From positions 513,252 to 577,251 of the forward strand of contig NZ_GL622200.1 in NCBI RefSeq assembly GCF_000185305.1: DNA of 64,000 nucleotides, written 5' to 3'. The first letter of the stretch is position 1. Every line of letters starts with the position of its first letter. The position numbers were made by a program, and so were the translations under genes. Source of the stretch: Aggregatibacter segnis ATCC 33393. Lineage in GTDB: Bacteria > Pseudomonadota > Gammaproteobacteria > Enterobacterales > Pasteurellaceae. The notes beneath the pieces are model-generated. The model saw only the letters and a list, made by a program, of their open reading frames with translations, was not told the DNA's origin and made no database searches. Shown one piece after another: positions 50,363 to 60,400 of this stretch.

Positions 50363-51883
50363 TTACAGCGCATCATGATACGCTTTTTGGGCTTTTTCAA
50401 AGGTGTCGGTAATGGCCTCGTCGGGTTTCGCGGACAAGAGAGACACAATAATAATGGCGATGGCAGCGAACATAAAGCCGGGAATCATTTCATACACTTG
50501 CGCCCATTCGCTTTCTTGCGGTAAACATTCTTTCCAAGCAAACACGGTTATTGCGCCGGTGAGCATGCCTGCCATGGCACCGGAGGACGTCATGCGTTTC
50601 CAAAATAATGAAAGTAAAACTACCGGACCAAAGGCACTGCCAAACCCAGCCCAAGCAAATTCCACGAGTTTCAACACCTTACTGTTTTGGTCTTGTGCAA
50701 TCCAAATGGCAATGGCGGCAATCACCAACACCATGGCGCGACCCAGCCAAACTAATTCTTTTTCTGATGCCTTCGGGCGGATAAAGCCTTTGTAAAAGTC
50801 TTCCGTAATGGCACTGGAAGAAATTAACAACTGGCAACTTAGGGTACTCATCACCGCGGCAAGAATCGCGGAAAGCAAAATACCGGCAATCCACGGATTA
50901 AATAATAATCGGGATAATTCAATAAAAACTTGCTCAGGTTCATGGTTTACCAAAGCCGCAGAAGCGGTGTTTGCATTTGCATAGAAATACGCCATACCAA
51001 AGAAACCGATGGCAACGGCACCTACTAAGCAAAGCACCATCCATGTCATGCTGATTTTGCGAGCTTTATTGAGGGAACGCACGGAGTCTGCCGCCATGAA
51101 ACGAGCGAGAATATGCGGTTGTCCGAAATAACCTAAGCCCCACGCCGCAAGGCTTAACAAGCCCATAATGGTGGTACCGCGGAATAAGTCGGTGAATTCT
51201 TTTTGTGCGCTCATTTCGGCTTGTTGCACGACGTTTTGTAAGTCGTCAATACCGCCGATAGAAATCACCACAAAGACAGGGGTAAGCAATAAGGCGAAAA
51301 TCATTAGCGTGGCTTGAATGGTGTCTGTCCAGCTCACCGCAAGGAAACCGCCAATAAAGGTGTAGGCGATAGTCGCCAGTGCGCCATACCAAAGTGCGGT
51401 GGAATAATCGATTGAAAAGAGGTTTTGGAATAATTTTGCACCGGCAACCACGCCCGAAGCGCAATAAATGGTGAAGAACACCAAAATAATGGAGGCGGAA
51501 ACGATTTTTAACGCATTGTGACGCGTACCAAAACGATGATGAAAATATTCAGGCAGGGTTAATGCGTTCTGATTAAATTCGGTGTAAACCCGTAAACGTC
51601 CAGCAACGAAGAGCCAGTTTAAATAGGCTCCCAAGGTTAAACCAATTGCAATCCAGCCTTCGACCAAACCGGATAAATACACGGCACCCGGCAACCCCAT
51701 TAACAACCAACCGGACATATCCGAGGCACCGGCAGACATCGCTGTGACGAAACTGCCTAAGCGACGCCCACCCAAAATGTAATCGGATAAATCCTTGGTG
51801 TAATAATAGGCGGCAACCCCAATGCCAATCATGCCGAAAATATAAATAGTAAATGTAACAATTGTCGGATCTAAACCAAACAT
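50363..51883 (-). CDS. putP: Sodium/proline symporter PutP
   Basis: Na+-coupled proline importer of the SSS family (506 aa) with about 13 transmembrane helices. The sodium-site region [18 protein letters not shown] and helix [18 protein letters not shown] match PutP. ATG 51883 ([11 protein letters not shown]) is chosen, as the family starts there; 11 upstream codons are not conserved. No putA (proline dehydrogenase) is adjacent. Confidence 0.93.
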   Translation of the reverse strand: MFGLDPTIVTFTIYIFGMIGIGVAAYYYTKDLSDYILGGRRLGSFVTAMSAGASDMSGWLLMGLPGAVYLSGLVEGWIAIGLTLGAYLNWLFVAGRLRVYTEFNQNALTLPEYFHHRFGTRHNALKIVSASIILVFFTIYCASGVVAGAKLFQNLFSIDYSTALWYGALATIAYTFIGGFLAVSWTDTIQATLMIFALLLTPVFVVISIGGIDDLQNVVQQAEMSAQKEFTDLFRGTTIMGLLSLAAWGLGYFGQPHILARFMAADSVRSLNKARKISMTWMVLCLVGAVAIGFFGMAYFYANANTASAALVNHEPEQVFIELSRLLFNPWIAGILLSAILAAVMSTLSCQLLISSSAITEDFYKGFIRPKASEKELVWLGRAMVLVIAAIAIWIAQDQNSKVLKLVEFAWAGFGSAFGPVVLLSLFWKRMTSSGAMAGMLTGAITVFAWKECLPQESEWAQVYEMIPGFMFAAIAIIIVSLLSAKPDEAITDTFEKAQKAYHDAL

Positions 51884-52020
51884 CCTATCAACCCTAAAAA
51901 TAGTTCTTATATTCAAAAAAAGGGGAGCATTTTACCTTATTTGCCCCTGTTATTCTATTTTCCTTTTCGTTAGACTAATTGGCAAAATCAATAACAACGA
52001 CATTTTGGATAAGATATTTT

Positions 52021-53496
52021 ATGGATTCTGTTGAATTATTGGTCAATGTGACACCAAGCGAAACGCGTATTGCCTTAGTGGAAACCGGTTTGCTCAAAGA
52101 AGTGCATATTGAACGCCAAGGCAAACGCGGTATTGTGGGAAATATTTATAAAGGCCGCGTCACCCGTGTATTACCGGGAATGCAATCGGCATTTGTGGAC
52201 ATCGGGCTGGAAAAAGCCGCTTTCTTACACGCGTCAGATATTGTATCGCACACCGAATGTGTGGAAGAAAGTGAACAAAAGCAATTTGTGGTGAAAGACA
52301 TTTCCCAACTGGTACATGAAGGGCAGGATATTGTGGTGCAAGTGGTAAAAGATCCGCTTGGCACGAAAGGTGCGCGACTCACCACCGATATTACCTTGCC
52401 TTCCCGTTATTTAGTATTCATGCCGGAAAACAGCCATGTGGGCGTGTCACAACGCATTGAAAGCGAGGAAGAACGTAATCGCTTGAAAGAACTCACCTTA
52501 CCTTTGTGTGATGAATTGGGCGGTTTTATTATCCGTACTGCGGCCGAAGGGGCGACTGAACTGGATTTACAACAAGATGCCGAGTTTTTAAAACGCTTGT
52601 GGCGAAAAGTGTTAGAGCGCCGTGCGAAATACCCGACCCGCTCCATGCTTTACGGCGAATTGGCGCTGACCCAGCGTATTCTGCGCGATTTTATCGGCGG
52701 TAAATTGGATCGCATTCACATTGACTCCCGACTTTGTTTCAATGAAGTGAAACAATTCACCGAAGAATTTATCCCAAATCTCACGGATAAATTGATTTTA
52801 TACACGGGAAATCAACCGCTCTTTGATGTGTACAGTGTGGAAAAGGGGATTCACCATGCGTTAGATAGACGAGTGAATCTCAAATCCGGTGGCTATTTGA
52901 TTATTGAGCAAACAGAAGCCATGACCACGATCGACATTAATACCGGTGCATTCGTGGGGCATCGTAATTTGGAAGAAACCATTTTCAACACCAATATTGA
53001 AGCCACCAAAACCATCGCGCAACAACTTCAACTGCGCAATCTCGGCGGCATGATTATCATTGATTTCATCGATATGCAAAGTGAAGAACACCGTAATCGT
53101 GTGTTGGAGTCCTTGCAAGATGCCTTATCGCGTGATCCGGTGAAAACAAACGTTAATGGCTTTACACAATTAGGTTTGGTGGAAATGACACGCAAGCGTA
53201 CTAGGGAAAGTTTGGAACATGTATTGTGTTGCGAATGCCCAACCTGCCAAGGTCGCGGACGAGTGAAAACAGTGGAAACCGTGTGCTATGAAATCATGCG
53301 CGAAATTATCCGCGTGCATCATTTATTTGCCAGCGAACAATTTGTGGTTTATGCCTCCCACGCTGTTGCCGACTATTTAATCAACGAAGAATCTCACGGT
53401 TTGTTGGCTGAGTTGGAAGTCTTTATTGGTAAACAAATCCAAGTAAAAACCGAACCGTTTTACACCCAAGAGCAGTTTGATGTGGTGGTGATGTAA
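52021..53496 (+). CDS. rng: Ribonuclease G (CafA)
   Basis: Endoribonuclease (491 aa) for 16S rRNA 5'-end maturation and some mRNA decay; shares the catalytic half of RNase E. S1 domain at about 35-130, RNase H-like/DNase I-like catalytic core with TMTTIDINTGAFVG and IIIDFIDM metal-site motifs, and the Zn-link CECPTCQGRG near residue 405. The start has no strong ribosome site but MDSVELLVNVTPSETRIALVE is the family N-terminus. cobB follows after 43 bases. Confidence 0.96.
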   Translation: MDSVELLVNVTPSETRIALVETGLLKEVHIERQGKRGIVGNIYKGRVTRVLPGMQSAFVDIGLEKAAFLHASDIVSHTECVEESEQKQFVVKDISQLVHEGQDIVVQVVKDPLGTKGARLTTDITLPSRYLVFMPENSHVGVSQRIESEEERNRLKELTLPLCDELGGFIIRTAAEGATELDLQQDAEFLKRLWRKVLERRAKYPTRSMLYGELALTQRILRDFIGGKLDRIHIDSRLCFNEVKQFTEEFIPNLTDKLILYTGNQPLFDVYSVEKGIHHALDRRVNLKSGGYLIIEQTEAMTTIDINTGAFVGHRNLEETIFNTNIEATKTIAQQLQLRNLGGMIIIDFIDMQSEEHRNRVLESLQDALSRDPVKTNVNGFTQLGLVEMTRKRTRESLEHVLCCECPTCQGRGRVKTVETVCYEIMREIIRVHHLFASEQFVVYASHAVADYLINEESHGLLAELEVFIGKQIQVKTEPFYTQEQFDVVVM

Positions 53497-53539
53497 AAGT
53501 ATCAGTAGTATTAGGATGAATACATTACAGGGGAATAAG

Positions 53540-54238
53540 ATGAAACCTCTTTGTGTCGTATTAAGCGGCGCAGGCATTAGCGCTGAAAGCGGTATTCCGA
53601 CATATCGCGCGGTGGATGGCTTATGGGCAGGGCATAAAATCGAAGAAGTTTGTACACCGGAAGCCCTGCAACGCAACCGTAAAAAAGTGTTGGATTTTTA
53701 TAATGAACGCCGCCGTAATTGTGCTGTAGCCCAACCTAACGCAGCACATAAGGCCTTGGTAGAATTGGAGCGAGGCTACAACGTGCAAATCATTACGCAA
53801 AACGTAGATGATCTGCACGAACGCGCCGGTAGTGCTAATGTGTTGCACCTGCACGGCGAATTAAACAAAGTGCGCAGCAGTTTTGACCCCGGTTACATCG
53901 TGCCTTGCTTTGGTGAACAATCCGTGGCTGATAAAGACCCTAATGGACACCCCATGCGCCCCCATATCGTCTTTTTCGGCGAAAACGTCCCCATGTTAGA
54001 ACCGGCAATTGACTTTGTTTCGAAAGCGGACGTTGTTTTGGTTATTGGCACCTCATTACAGGTGTACCCCGCCAACGGCTTGGTCAACGAAGCGCCGAAA
54101 AATGCCCCAATTTACCTCATCGACCCTAATCCAAATACGGGCTTTATCCCACGCTCGGTGGAAACAGTAAAAATGAAAGCCGGTGAAGGCGTACCGAAAG
54201 TAGTGGCGGAGTTATTAGGAAAAGTAAAAAACATTTAG
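53540..54238 (+). CDS. cobB: Sir2-family protein deacylase CobB lacking zinc cysteines
   Basis: NAD+-dependent lysine deacylase (232 aa). NAD-binding GAGISAESGIPTYR, TQNVDDLH, and catalytic His105 in LHLHGEL are intact. Tyr54 and Arg57 (FYNERR) form the Y-x-x-R pocket of SIRT5-like desuccinylases. The usual four zinc Cys between about 110 and 140 are absent; only Cys123 remains there, replaced by a short loop FDPGYIVPCFGEQ. ATG 53540 is preferred over an ATG eight codons upstream because AGGGG precedes it by six bases. Activity is expected from the intact catalytic core but structural zinc is lost. Confidence 0.92.
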   Translation: MKPLCVVLSGAGISAESGIPTYRAVDGLWAGHKIEEVCTPEALQRNRKKVLDFYNERRRNCAVAQPNAAHKALVELERGYNVQIITQNVDDLHERAGSANVLHLHGELNKVRSSFDPGYIVPCFGEQSVADKDPNGHPMRPHIVFFGENVPMLEPAIDFVSKADVVLVIGTSLQVYPANGLVNEAPKNAPIYLIDPNPNTGFIPRSVETVKMKAGEGVPKVVAELLGKVKNI

Positions 54239-54507
54239 AAAAACGATCGCACTTTTCCTGGAAAATAAGAATGTATTTCTATTCCATCTGTGTAGATGAT
54301 GAGCCACGTGCAGTTACCTTTGCAAAAGTCTATTGATATGTTTCTAGATTTGCTGGTGGCGTTGCCGTCATTGGTGATTGACTTGAATTTGTTTGTTGTT
54401 TAACTCGCAAAGTCTATTGAGCCAATTGATTCTGAATGTTAATTAGCAGATTTTTGGTCGAAAGGCAGCTTCGATTGCATTTAGGACAATTTATTTAAGG
54501 AGAACAC
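54239..54507. other. Gap between cobB and modD, possible decayed gene
   Basis: A 269-base gap without an intact gene. It begins with a degenerate uptake signal and contains a short plus-strand frame, 54299-54403 (34 codons), whose translation is hydrophobic (FLDLLVALPSLVIDLNLFVV). No ribosome site precedes it. It could be a remnant of a membrane protein or permease, but this is not provable by eye. The last 30 bases hold the modD ribosome site AAGGAG. Confidence 0.35.
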
Positions 54508-55356
54508 ATGATTTATTTTTCAGATAAAGAATTAGACGATTTTTTATTGGAGGATATTTATCGTGGCGATTTGACGACGCGTGCGCTCGGTTTGGACAAT
54601 GTGCCGGCGAGAATTTTATTTAAACGCAAAAATGCCGGTATTGTGGCGGGAATTAGCGTGGCAGAAAAATTGCTAGGAAAATTGGATATTGAACCGCAGG
54701 TTTATGTGCAGGAAGGCGAAGCCGTTGACGCCGGCACGGTGCTGTTAAGTGCGGTGGCTTCCGGCGATAAATTACATCAGGCATGGAAAGTGGTTCAGTT
54801 GGTGTTGGAGTGGTCTTGTGGCGTGGCGCAATACACGGCGGATATGATCGCTAATGCCAAAGCCATCAATCCCCATGCGGTGGTCGCCTGCACCCGTAAA
54901 AGCATTCCGAATACCCGAAAGTTAGCGACCAATGCGGTGTTGGCGGCGGGCGGGCATATTCATCGGCAAGGTATTAGTGAAACGCTGCTGGTGTTTACCA
55001 ATCATCGCAACTTGCTTGCGGAACCCGATAATTGGACAGCAATCGTGGAACGTTTAAGACGGGAAGCTCCGGAAAATAAAATTACCTTGGAAGCGGATAA
55101 TTTCAGTCAATTTGAACAAATGTTGGATGCCGAACCGGATATTATTCAGTTGGATAAGTGGTCGGTGGATAACGTGAAGCGGGCATCGTCTTTGGTGGCG
55201 GCAAGCGGTAAAAAAATCATTCTGTCTGTTGCCGGTGGTGTGAATAAAAATAATGTTGCTGATTATGCTAAGTTAGGCATTCATTTATTTATCACCTCTG
55301 CGCCTTATTATGCCCCGCCGGAAGATATTAAAGTGGTGATTGAACGGCAACCTTAA
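54508..55356 (+). CDS. modD: ModD, NadC-like putative pyrophosphorylase
   Basis: 282 aa, homologous to quinolinate phosphoribosyltransferase (NadC) but matching the ModD subfamily: begins [23 protein letters not shown] and has [24 protein letters not shown] and [14 protein letters not shown], whereas NadC has TRKTTPG-type sequence at the same place. ModD genes usually sit with molybdate or related metal transporter genes; no such gene is visible nearby. The reaction is not established. Strong ribosome site AAGGAG. NadC function cannot be wholly excluded. Confidence 0.85.
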   Translation: MIYFSDKELDDFLLEDIYRGDLTTRALGLDNVPARILFKRKNAGIVAGISVAEKLLGKLDIEPQVYVQEGEAVDAGTVLLSAVASGDKLHQAWKVVQLVLEWSCGVAQYTADMIANAKAINPHAVVACTRKSIPNTRKLATNAVLAAGGHIHRQGISETLLVFTNHRNLLAEPDNWTAIVERLRREAPENKITLEADNFSQFEQMLDAEPDIIQLDKWSVDNVKRASSLVAASGKKIILSVAGGVNKNNVADYAKLGIHLFITSAPYYAPPEDIKVVIERQP

Positions 55357-55421
55357 AAACACCGCAAAAAACGACCGCACTTTTCGATTAAAAGTCTCAT
55401 TCTGTATTCACGATGTGGCGG

Positions 55422-55757
55422 TTAAATGCAACCGCCACAACTGCCACAACGCCAGTCTTCCGGATTCACCGCTTGATAAAACGCCCGCATGTAGTCTTCT
55501 TCCAAGGGAATGTCGTATTGAATAAATAAATCTGACAGCCAATCCATATTGGCTAAAATCCAGTCGCTTTCATCTAAGCCTTCTAAATAAAGCTCATCTT
55601 CGGGATCAATAAAATTATAGATATTTCTGGTACCCATATCTTTATCACGGCGTTCAGCGGGGAGGACGAGAGGAATGTCGTTATAGTGAATATCCCAATG
55701 TCCTAAGCAGAGCGTATGCCCTTTTGCCGTCCATTCGGCTTTAAATGGATTTTGCAT
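55422..55757 (-). CDS. Unknown 111-aa protein with C-terminal Cys cluster
   Basis: Acidic cytoplasmic protein of 111 aa with no family that I recognise. It is rich in Asp, Glu and Trp, and ends CGSCGGCI with three closely spaced Cys. No signal peptide or membrane segment. The Cys tail could bind a metal or be modified; this is speculation. It lies alone on the minus strand between modD and tldD, with a hairpin-like AGGGG/CCCCT element (55782-55802) upstream. Codon use looks native. Confidence 0.75.
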   Translation of the reverse strand: MQNPFKAEWTAKGHTLCLGHWDIHYNDIPLVLPAERRDKDMGTRNIYNFIDPEDELYLEGLDESDWILANMDWLSDLFIQYDIPLEEDYMRAFYQAVNPEDWRCGSCGGCI

Positions 55758-55967
55758 AATTTGTTACTTAATTGGAAAAATAAGGGGTTCAGTATAATCC
55801 CCTATAAAAAATGAGCCATACTACAAAGAAGGTAATCCGGCTGTTCTGGTGAAAAACAGATCTACACCAATCATATCAAAAAGTGATTAGCCTTTCCCCG
55901 AGAGCGCGAATTCGCTATAATTTGCGCATTTTTTATCAATCTATTTTTCGATGTAAGTAAATATTTC

Positions 55968-57416
55968 ATGTTAAAACAAGTTACCGAGTCTTTATTAACT
56001 CAAAGTCATTTGGTTTTATCCGATTTATCCAACGTATTTGATACGTTAGCGCAACGCAACGTGGATTATGGCGATTTATATTTTCAGCTAAGTCAGGATG
56101 AAAACTGGGTATTGGAAGACGGGATTATTAAAGAAGGCGGATTTCATATTGATCGCGGCGTGGGCGTGCGTGCGGTAAGCGGTGAGAAAACCGGTTTTGC
56201 CTATTCTGACCAAATTAATTTAGCCAATTTGCAACAATGCGCACAGGCAGTGCGTGGTATTGCGCAACCTTCTCAGTGTAATTTTATTCTGCCGGTGAGA
56301 TTTAATCCGGTGGACGCACCGTTGCGTTATCAGCCAATTAATCCGCTATACAGTTTAAGCCAAGAGCAAAAAATTGAATTATTGCGCTTAGTGGACAAAA
56401 CTGCCCGCGCGGAAGACCCGCGAGTGGTGCAGGTGAATGCCGGCTTGAGCATGGTGTATGAAGAAATGTTGGTGGCAGCCACTGACGGCACTTTGGCGGC
56501 AGATATTCGCCCACTCATTCGTTTATCGGTTTCCGTGTTGGTAGAACAAGACGGTAAGCGTGAGCGTGGCAGTGCGGGCGCAGGCGGTCGTTTCGGTTTG
56601 GAATGGTTCTTTGAAAGCTATCAAGGCGAACAAAGAGCGGTCTATTTTGCGAAAGAATCGGTGCGTCAAGCATTGGTGAATTTAGGCGCGGTGGCGGCAC
56701 CGGCAGGATTGATGCCGGTGGTGTTGGGCGCAGGTTGGCCTGGCGTGTTATTACACGAAGCAGTAGGGCACGGCTTGGAAGGCGATTTTAATCGTAAAGA
56801 AAGCTCCTTATTTACCGGTAAAATCGGTGAATTAGTCACATCGCCTTTATGCACGATCGTGGATGACGGCACTTTAATGGATCGCCGAGGCTCGGTCAGC
56901 GTGGATGACGAGGGCGTGCCAGGTCAATATAACATATTGATTAAAGACGGTATTTTGCAGAAATACATGCAAGATAAAATGAATGCCCGTTTGATGGGCG
57001 TGCAACCGACAGGCAATGGACGTCGTGAATCCTATGCCCATTTGCCAATGCCACGCATGACCAATACTTATATGCTGGCGGGTAAAGATAAATTTGAGGA
57101 TTTGGTGGCGTCCGTAGAACACGGCATTTTTGCACCGCACTTTGGTGGCGGCCAAGTGGATATTACCTCCGGCAAATTCGTGTTTTCTACTTCAGAGGCT
57201 TATTTGATCGAAAAAGGTAAAATCACCAAGCCGGTGAAGGGCGCAACGTTAATCGGCAGCGGTATTGAAGTGATGCAAAATGTGTCCATGGTTGCTGATG
57301 AAGTGGCATTGGATCATGGTGTCGGTACTTGCGGTAAAGAAGGACAAAGCGTGCCGGTGGGCGTAGGGCAACCGGCATTGAAAATCGATCAAATTACAGT
57401 AGGCGGAACGAATTAA
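55968..57416 (+). CDS. tldD: Metalloprotease TldD
   Basis: Zn-dependent protease subunit (482 aa) that with TldE (PmbA) degrades unfolded peptides and processes some microcins and CcdA. The metal site HEAVGH (263-268) in an HExxxH arrangement, plus the downstream [10 protein letters not shown]-like PRMTNTYM and [15 protein letters not shown] motifs, identify it. A TATAAT (55916-55921) is about 47 bases upstream. The partner tldE/pmbA is not in the window. Confidence 0.95.
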   Translation: MLKQVTESLLTQSHLVLSDLSNVFDTLAQRNVDYGDLYFQLSQDENWVLEDGIIKEGGFHIDRGVGVRAVSGEKTGFAYSDQINLANLQQCAQAVRGIAQPSQCNFILPVRFNPVDAPLRYQPINPLYSLSQEQKIELLRLVDKTARAEDPRVVQVNAGLSMVYEEMLVAATDGTLAADIRPLIRLSVSVLVEQDGKRERGSAGAGGRFGLEWFFESYQGEQRAVYFAKESVRQALVNLGAVAAPAGLMPVVLGAGWPGVLLHEAVGHGLEGDFNRKESSLFTGKIGELVTSPLCTIVDDGTLMDRRGSVSVDDEGVPGQYNILIKDGILQKYMQDKMNARLMGVQPTGNGRRESYAHLPMPRMTNTYMLAGKDKFEDLVASVEHGIFAPHFGGGQVDITSGKFVFSTSEAYLIEKGKITKPVKGATLIGSGIEVMQNVSMVADEVALDHGVGTCGKEGQSVPVGVGQPALKIDQITVGGTN

Positions 57417-57468
57417 TGATAATGGTAAATAACAGCGTCAATTTTAAAGTTAATCAAGGGAGCATCTG

Positions 57469-60400
57469 ATGCAAGACAAAACCAAATTTTCAGTGCTTGG
57501 TGCACTCGTATTAGCCATAGCAGCCGGTGGTGGCAGTTATTGGTATCAGCAGCAAAAGGGAAATGAAAACAATGCGGTTCATGTGAAATTTAATCCCATT
57601 GAACCAACTTATTACGGGGAAGAGGGGACATCAAATACCGTTTATCCACTGAACATTGAATTTAATGGCGCCGCCGCACCGATTGATAAACTGAAAACTG
57701 AGATCACGCAAGGCATTAAAATGGAACCTGCCCTTGAAGGGAGATGGGTTTGGTCGAGTGATAATTTACTGAGTTTTACGCCCGCACAGGATTGGCCAAC
57801 AGGGCAAGAATATAAAATCACGTTAGATAAAACGGCATTAAACCCAGGGTTAACCTATGCGAAATCGGTCACCACGCCTCATTCTGTAAAAACCCAGCCT
57901 TTTAGTGTTGTCGACTCCGATGCGGACTTTTATCAGGATCCGAATGTCTTTCATGTTCGTCATGCGTTAACGCATTTGGTGTTTTCCAATCCGGTTGATC
58001 CGAAGGCATTAGAAAGTGCGGTTGAAGTAAATTTAGTTCGCAAAAATCAGGATCAATCGCTCAATTTGATTAATCCGTTGAAATTTAAGATTCGTTATTC
58101 CGACAATAAATTGGAAGCGTGGATCAGCTCGGATGACCTGTCTTTATCGACCCAACCGAATCAATTTGTGCAAACCAAAATTAGCCAAACGTTGCGTGCG
58201 AAGACCGGTGTGAATACCTTAGATAAAGACATCACTAAGCTCGTGCCAGTGCCGACGAAATACAGTCTGCAAAACGAGGATAATAGTTTTAAGGTTATTA
58301 ACAATCAGCAAAATGAAGCAGAACAGGTTCTAACCTTTAATTTCAACTATGGCGTGAAAGGCAAAGACATTGCCGAGAATCTTATTGCGATCTTATTACC
58401 GGCATTACCTGAAGGACAAAGTTGGGAATCGGAAAAATTAACGGAAGCGGCTGTTAGACGTGGCGAACGCGTTCAACCGGAATTAATTCCAAGCGAACAT
58501 CCTTACTCGGCGCAACAATCTTTTCGTTTTGATATTCCGGAAGGCCGTTGCCTTTATTTGCAACTGAATAATAAATTCACTGCCTTGGGCGGTTATCAAC
58601 TGAAAAAACCGATTGGCAGCTTAGAATGTGCGCCAAATTACCCGACCTATGTCGGCTTTGTGGGCAAAGGTTCTTTATTGTCTCAATATGGCGACGGCAA
58701 ATTAACCCTTGCTGTACGTAACGCTGACAGTGTGCAACTGGATATTGGCCGCGTACAGGCTGAGCAACTTCGTCATGTGGCAAATTTAAATAGCAACAGC
58801 TTCCAAAAACCGGATTTAGGCAATTTGAAATTTGATGATATTGCTACGTTTAAAACGGAAACCCTTACCGTAGCTAACGATAATCCACGTAAATCAGATT
58901 ATCTCAGTGTAGATTTATCGCAAAAAGGTTTGCCAAAACAAGGGATCTTTTGGGTGAAAGCAAGTGCGGTCTCTTCTGGCAGTGAATCTGATGGCGATAA
59001 TTTAAAAGATAGCAAAGATGAAGATGGCTATTATTATTGGAATTCCGATCCGGATTCGCAAACCAGTGATTACCGTTTAATCGTGTTGACGGATTTAGGC
59101 ATTATTGCGAAAAAAGCTGCGGATGGTACGCAATCTGTTTTCGTGCAATCCATTGCCAGTGGGGCGCCGGTATCAAATGCGTTAGTGAAAGTGATTTCTC
59201 GCAATAACACAGTGATTGCCAGCCAATTTACTAACAAACTCGGGGTGGCTCAGCTTCCGTCTTTAGAAAACTTCAAGCAAGAACTTGAGCCGGTTATGTA
59301 TTTGGTGACACGCGGGCAAGATCAGTCTTTCTTACCTATTGATAAATCAGACCGCACTTTAGATTTCTCCCGTTTTGATATTCGCGGTCAGGAAATTTCG
59401 CCGGAACAAAACGCCATTAAGACCTTCTTGTTTAATGATCGAGGTATTTATCGTCCGGGTGAGTCCGTGTATATCGGCATGATCAGCAAGGCGTTGGATT
59501 GGAAAAAATCCTTGGCAAATGTGCCACTCACTTTAGAAATCACGTCACCGTCCGGTAAAACACAATGGCAAAAAACGATCCGAGTGAGTGAAAGTGGTTT
59601 TAATGATTTGACTTATCCGTTGTCGGAAAATGCAGAAACCGGTGAATGGACGGCACATATTTCTATTGGTCAACAGCAAGAACAAATTGATGTTGGCTCT
59701 ATGACGTTCCAAGTGCAGGAATTTGAACCGGATACGTTGAAAATCAATACGATGTTTAATCGTAGCCAACAAGCCGGTTGGGTTTCTCCGCAGGATTTAA
59801 AGGCGACCATCCATTTAACGAATTTATTTGGTACGCCGGCGCAAAAACGCCGAGTGAGTGCAAACATCATGTTGCATTCTCTCTTCCCGAGCTTTCCTGA
59901 ATACAAGAACTATCAGTTCTATGATAATCAACGCAATAAAAATGCGATTTTGTTGGAAACCGAATTACAGGATCAAACCACGGATAATAACGGTGATGCC
60001 GTTTTTGCCTTGAATTTAGCGCAAGAAGCGGAAAATACCGTACAGATGTTGTATTTCACGGCGGACGGCTATGAAAATAACAGCGGTCGTGGCGTATCTA
60101 AAGTGCAATCGGTGTTGGTTTCTGCGCAACCTTGGTTAGTGGGCTACAGCAGTGCGCAAGACTTGAGTTATTTAAGAGAAAACGGCGTAAGCCAGGTGAA
60201 CTTAATTGCGATTAATCCAAGTCTGCAAAAAATTTCCGTGCAAGGGCTAAGTGCGGTCTTAATGGAACGTAAATATGTTTCCGTGCTGACCGAACAACGC
60301 TCCGGTGCTTATAAGTACGAATCTAAACTGGTGGAAAATCAAATTGATGAAAAACCGTTGGATATCGATCAAAGCGGGTCTGATTTTGTTTTGAATACCG

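Noticed and set aside
54299-54403. Small hydrophobic ORF between cobB and modD as a real gene
   Set aside because: No ribosome site, only 34 codons, no recognised family; listed only as a possible remnant.
54508-55356. Calling this gene nadC
   Set aside because: Subfamily motifs ([29 protein letters not shown]) fit ModD better than NadC.
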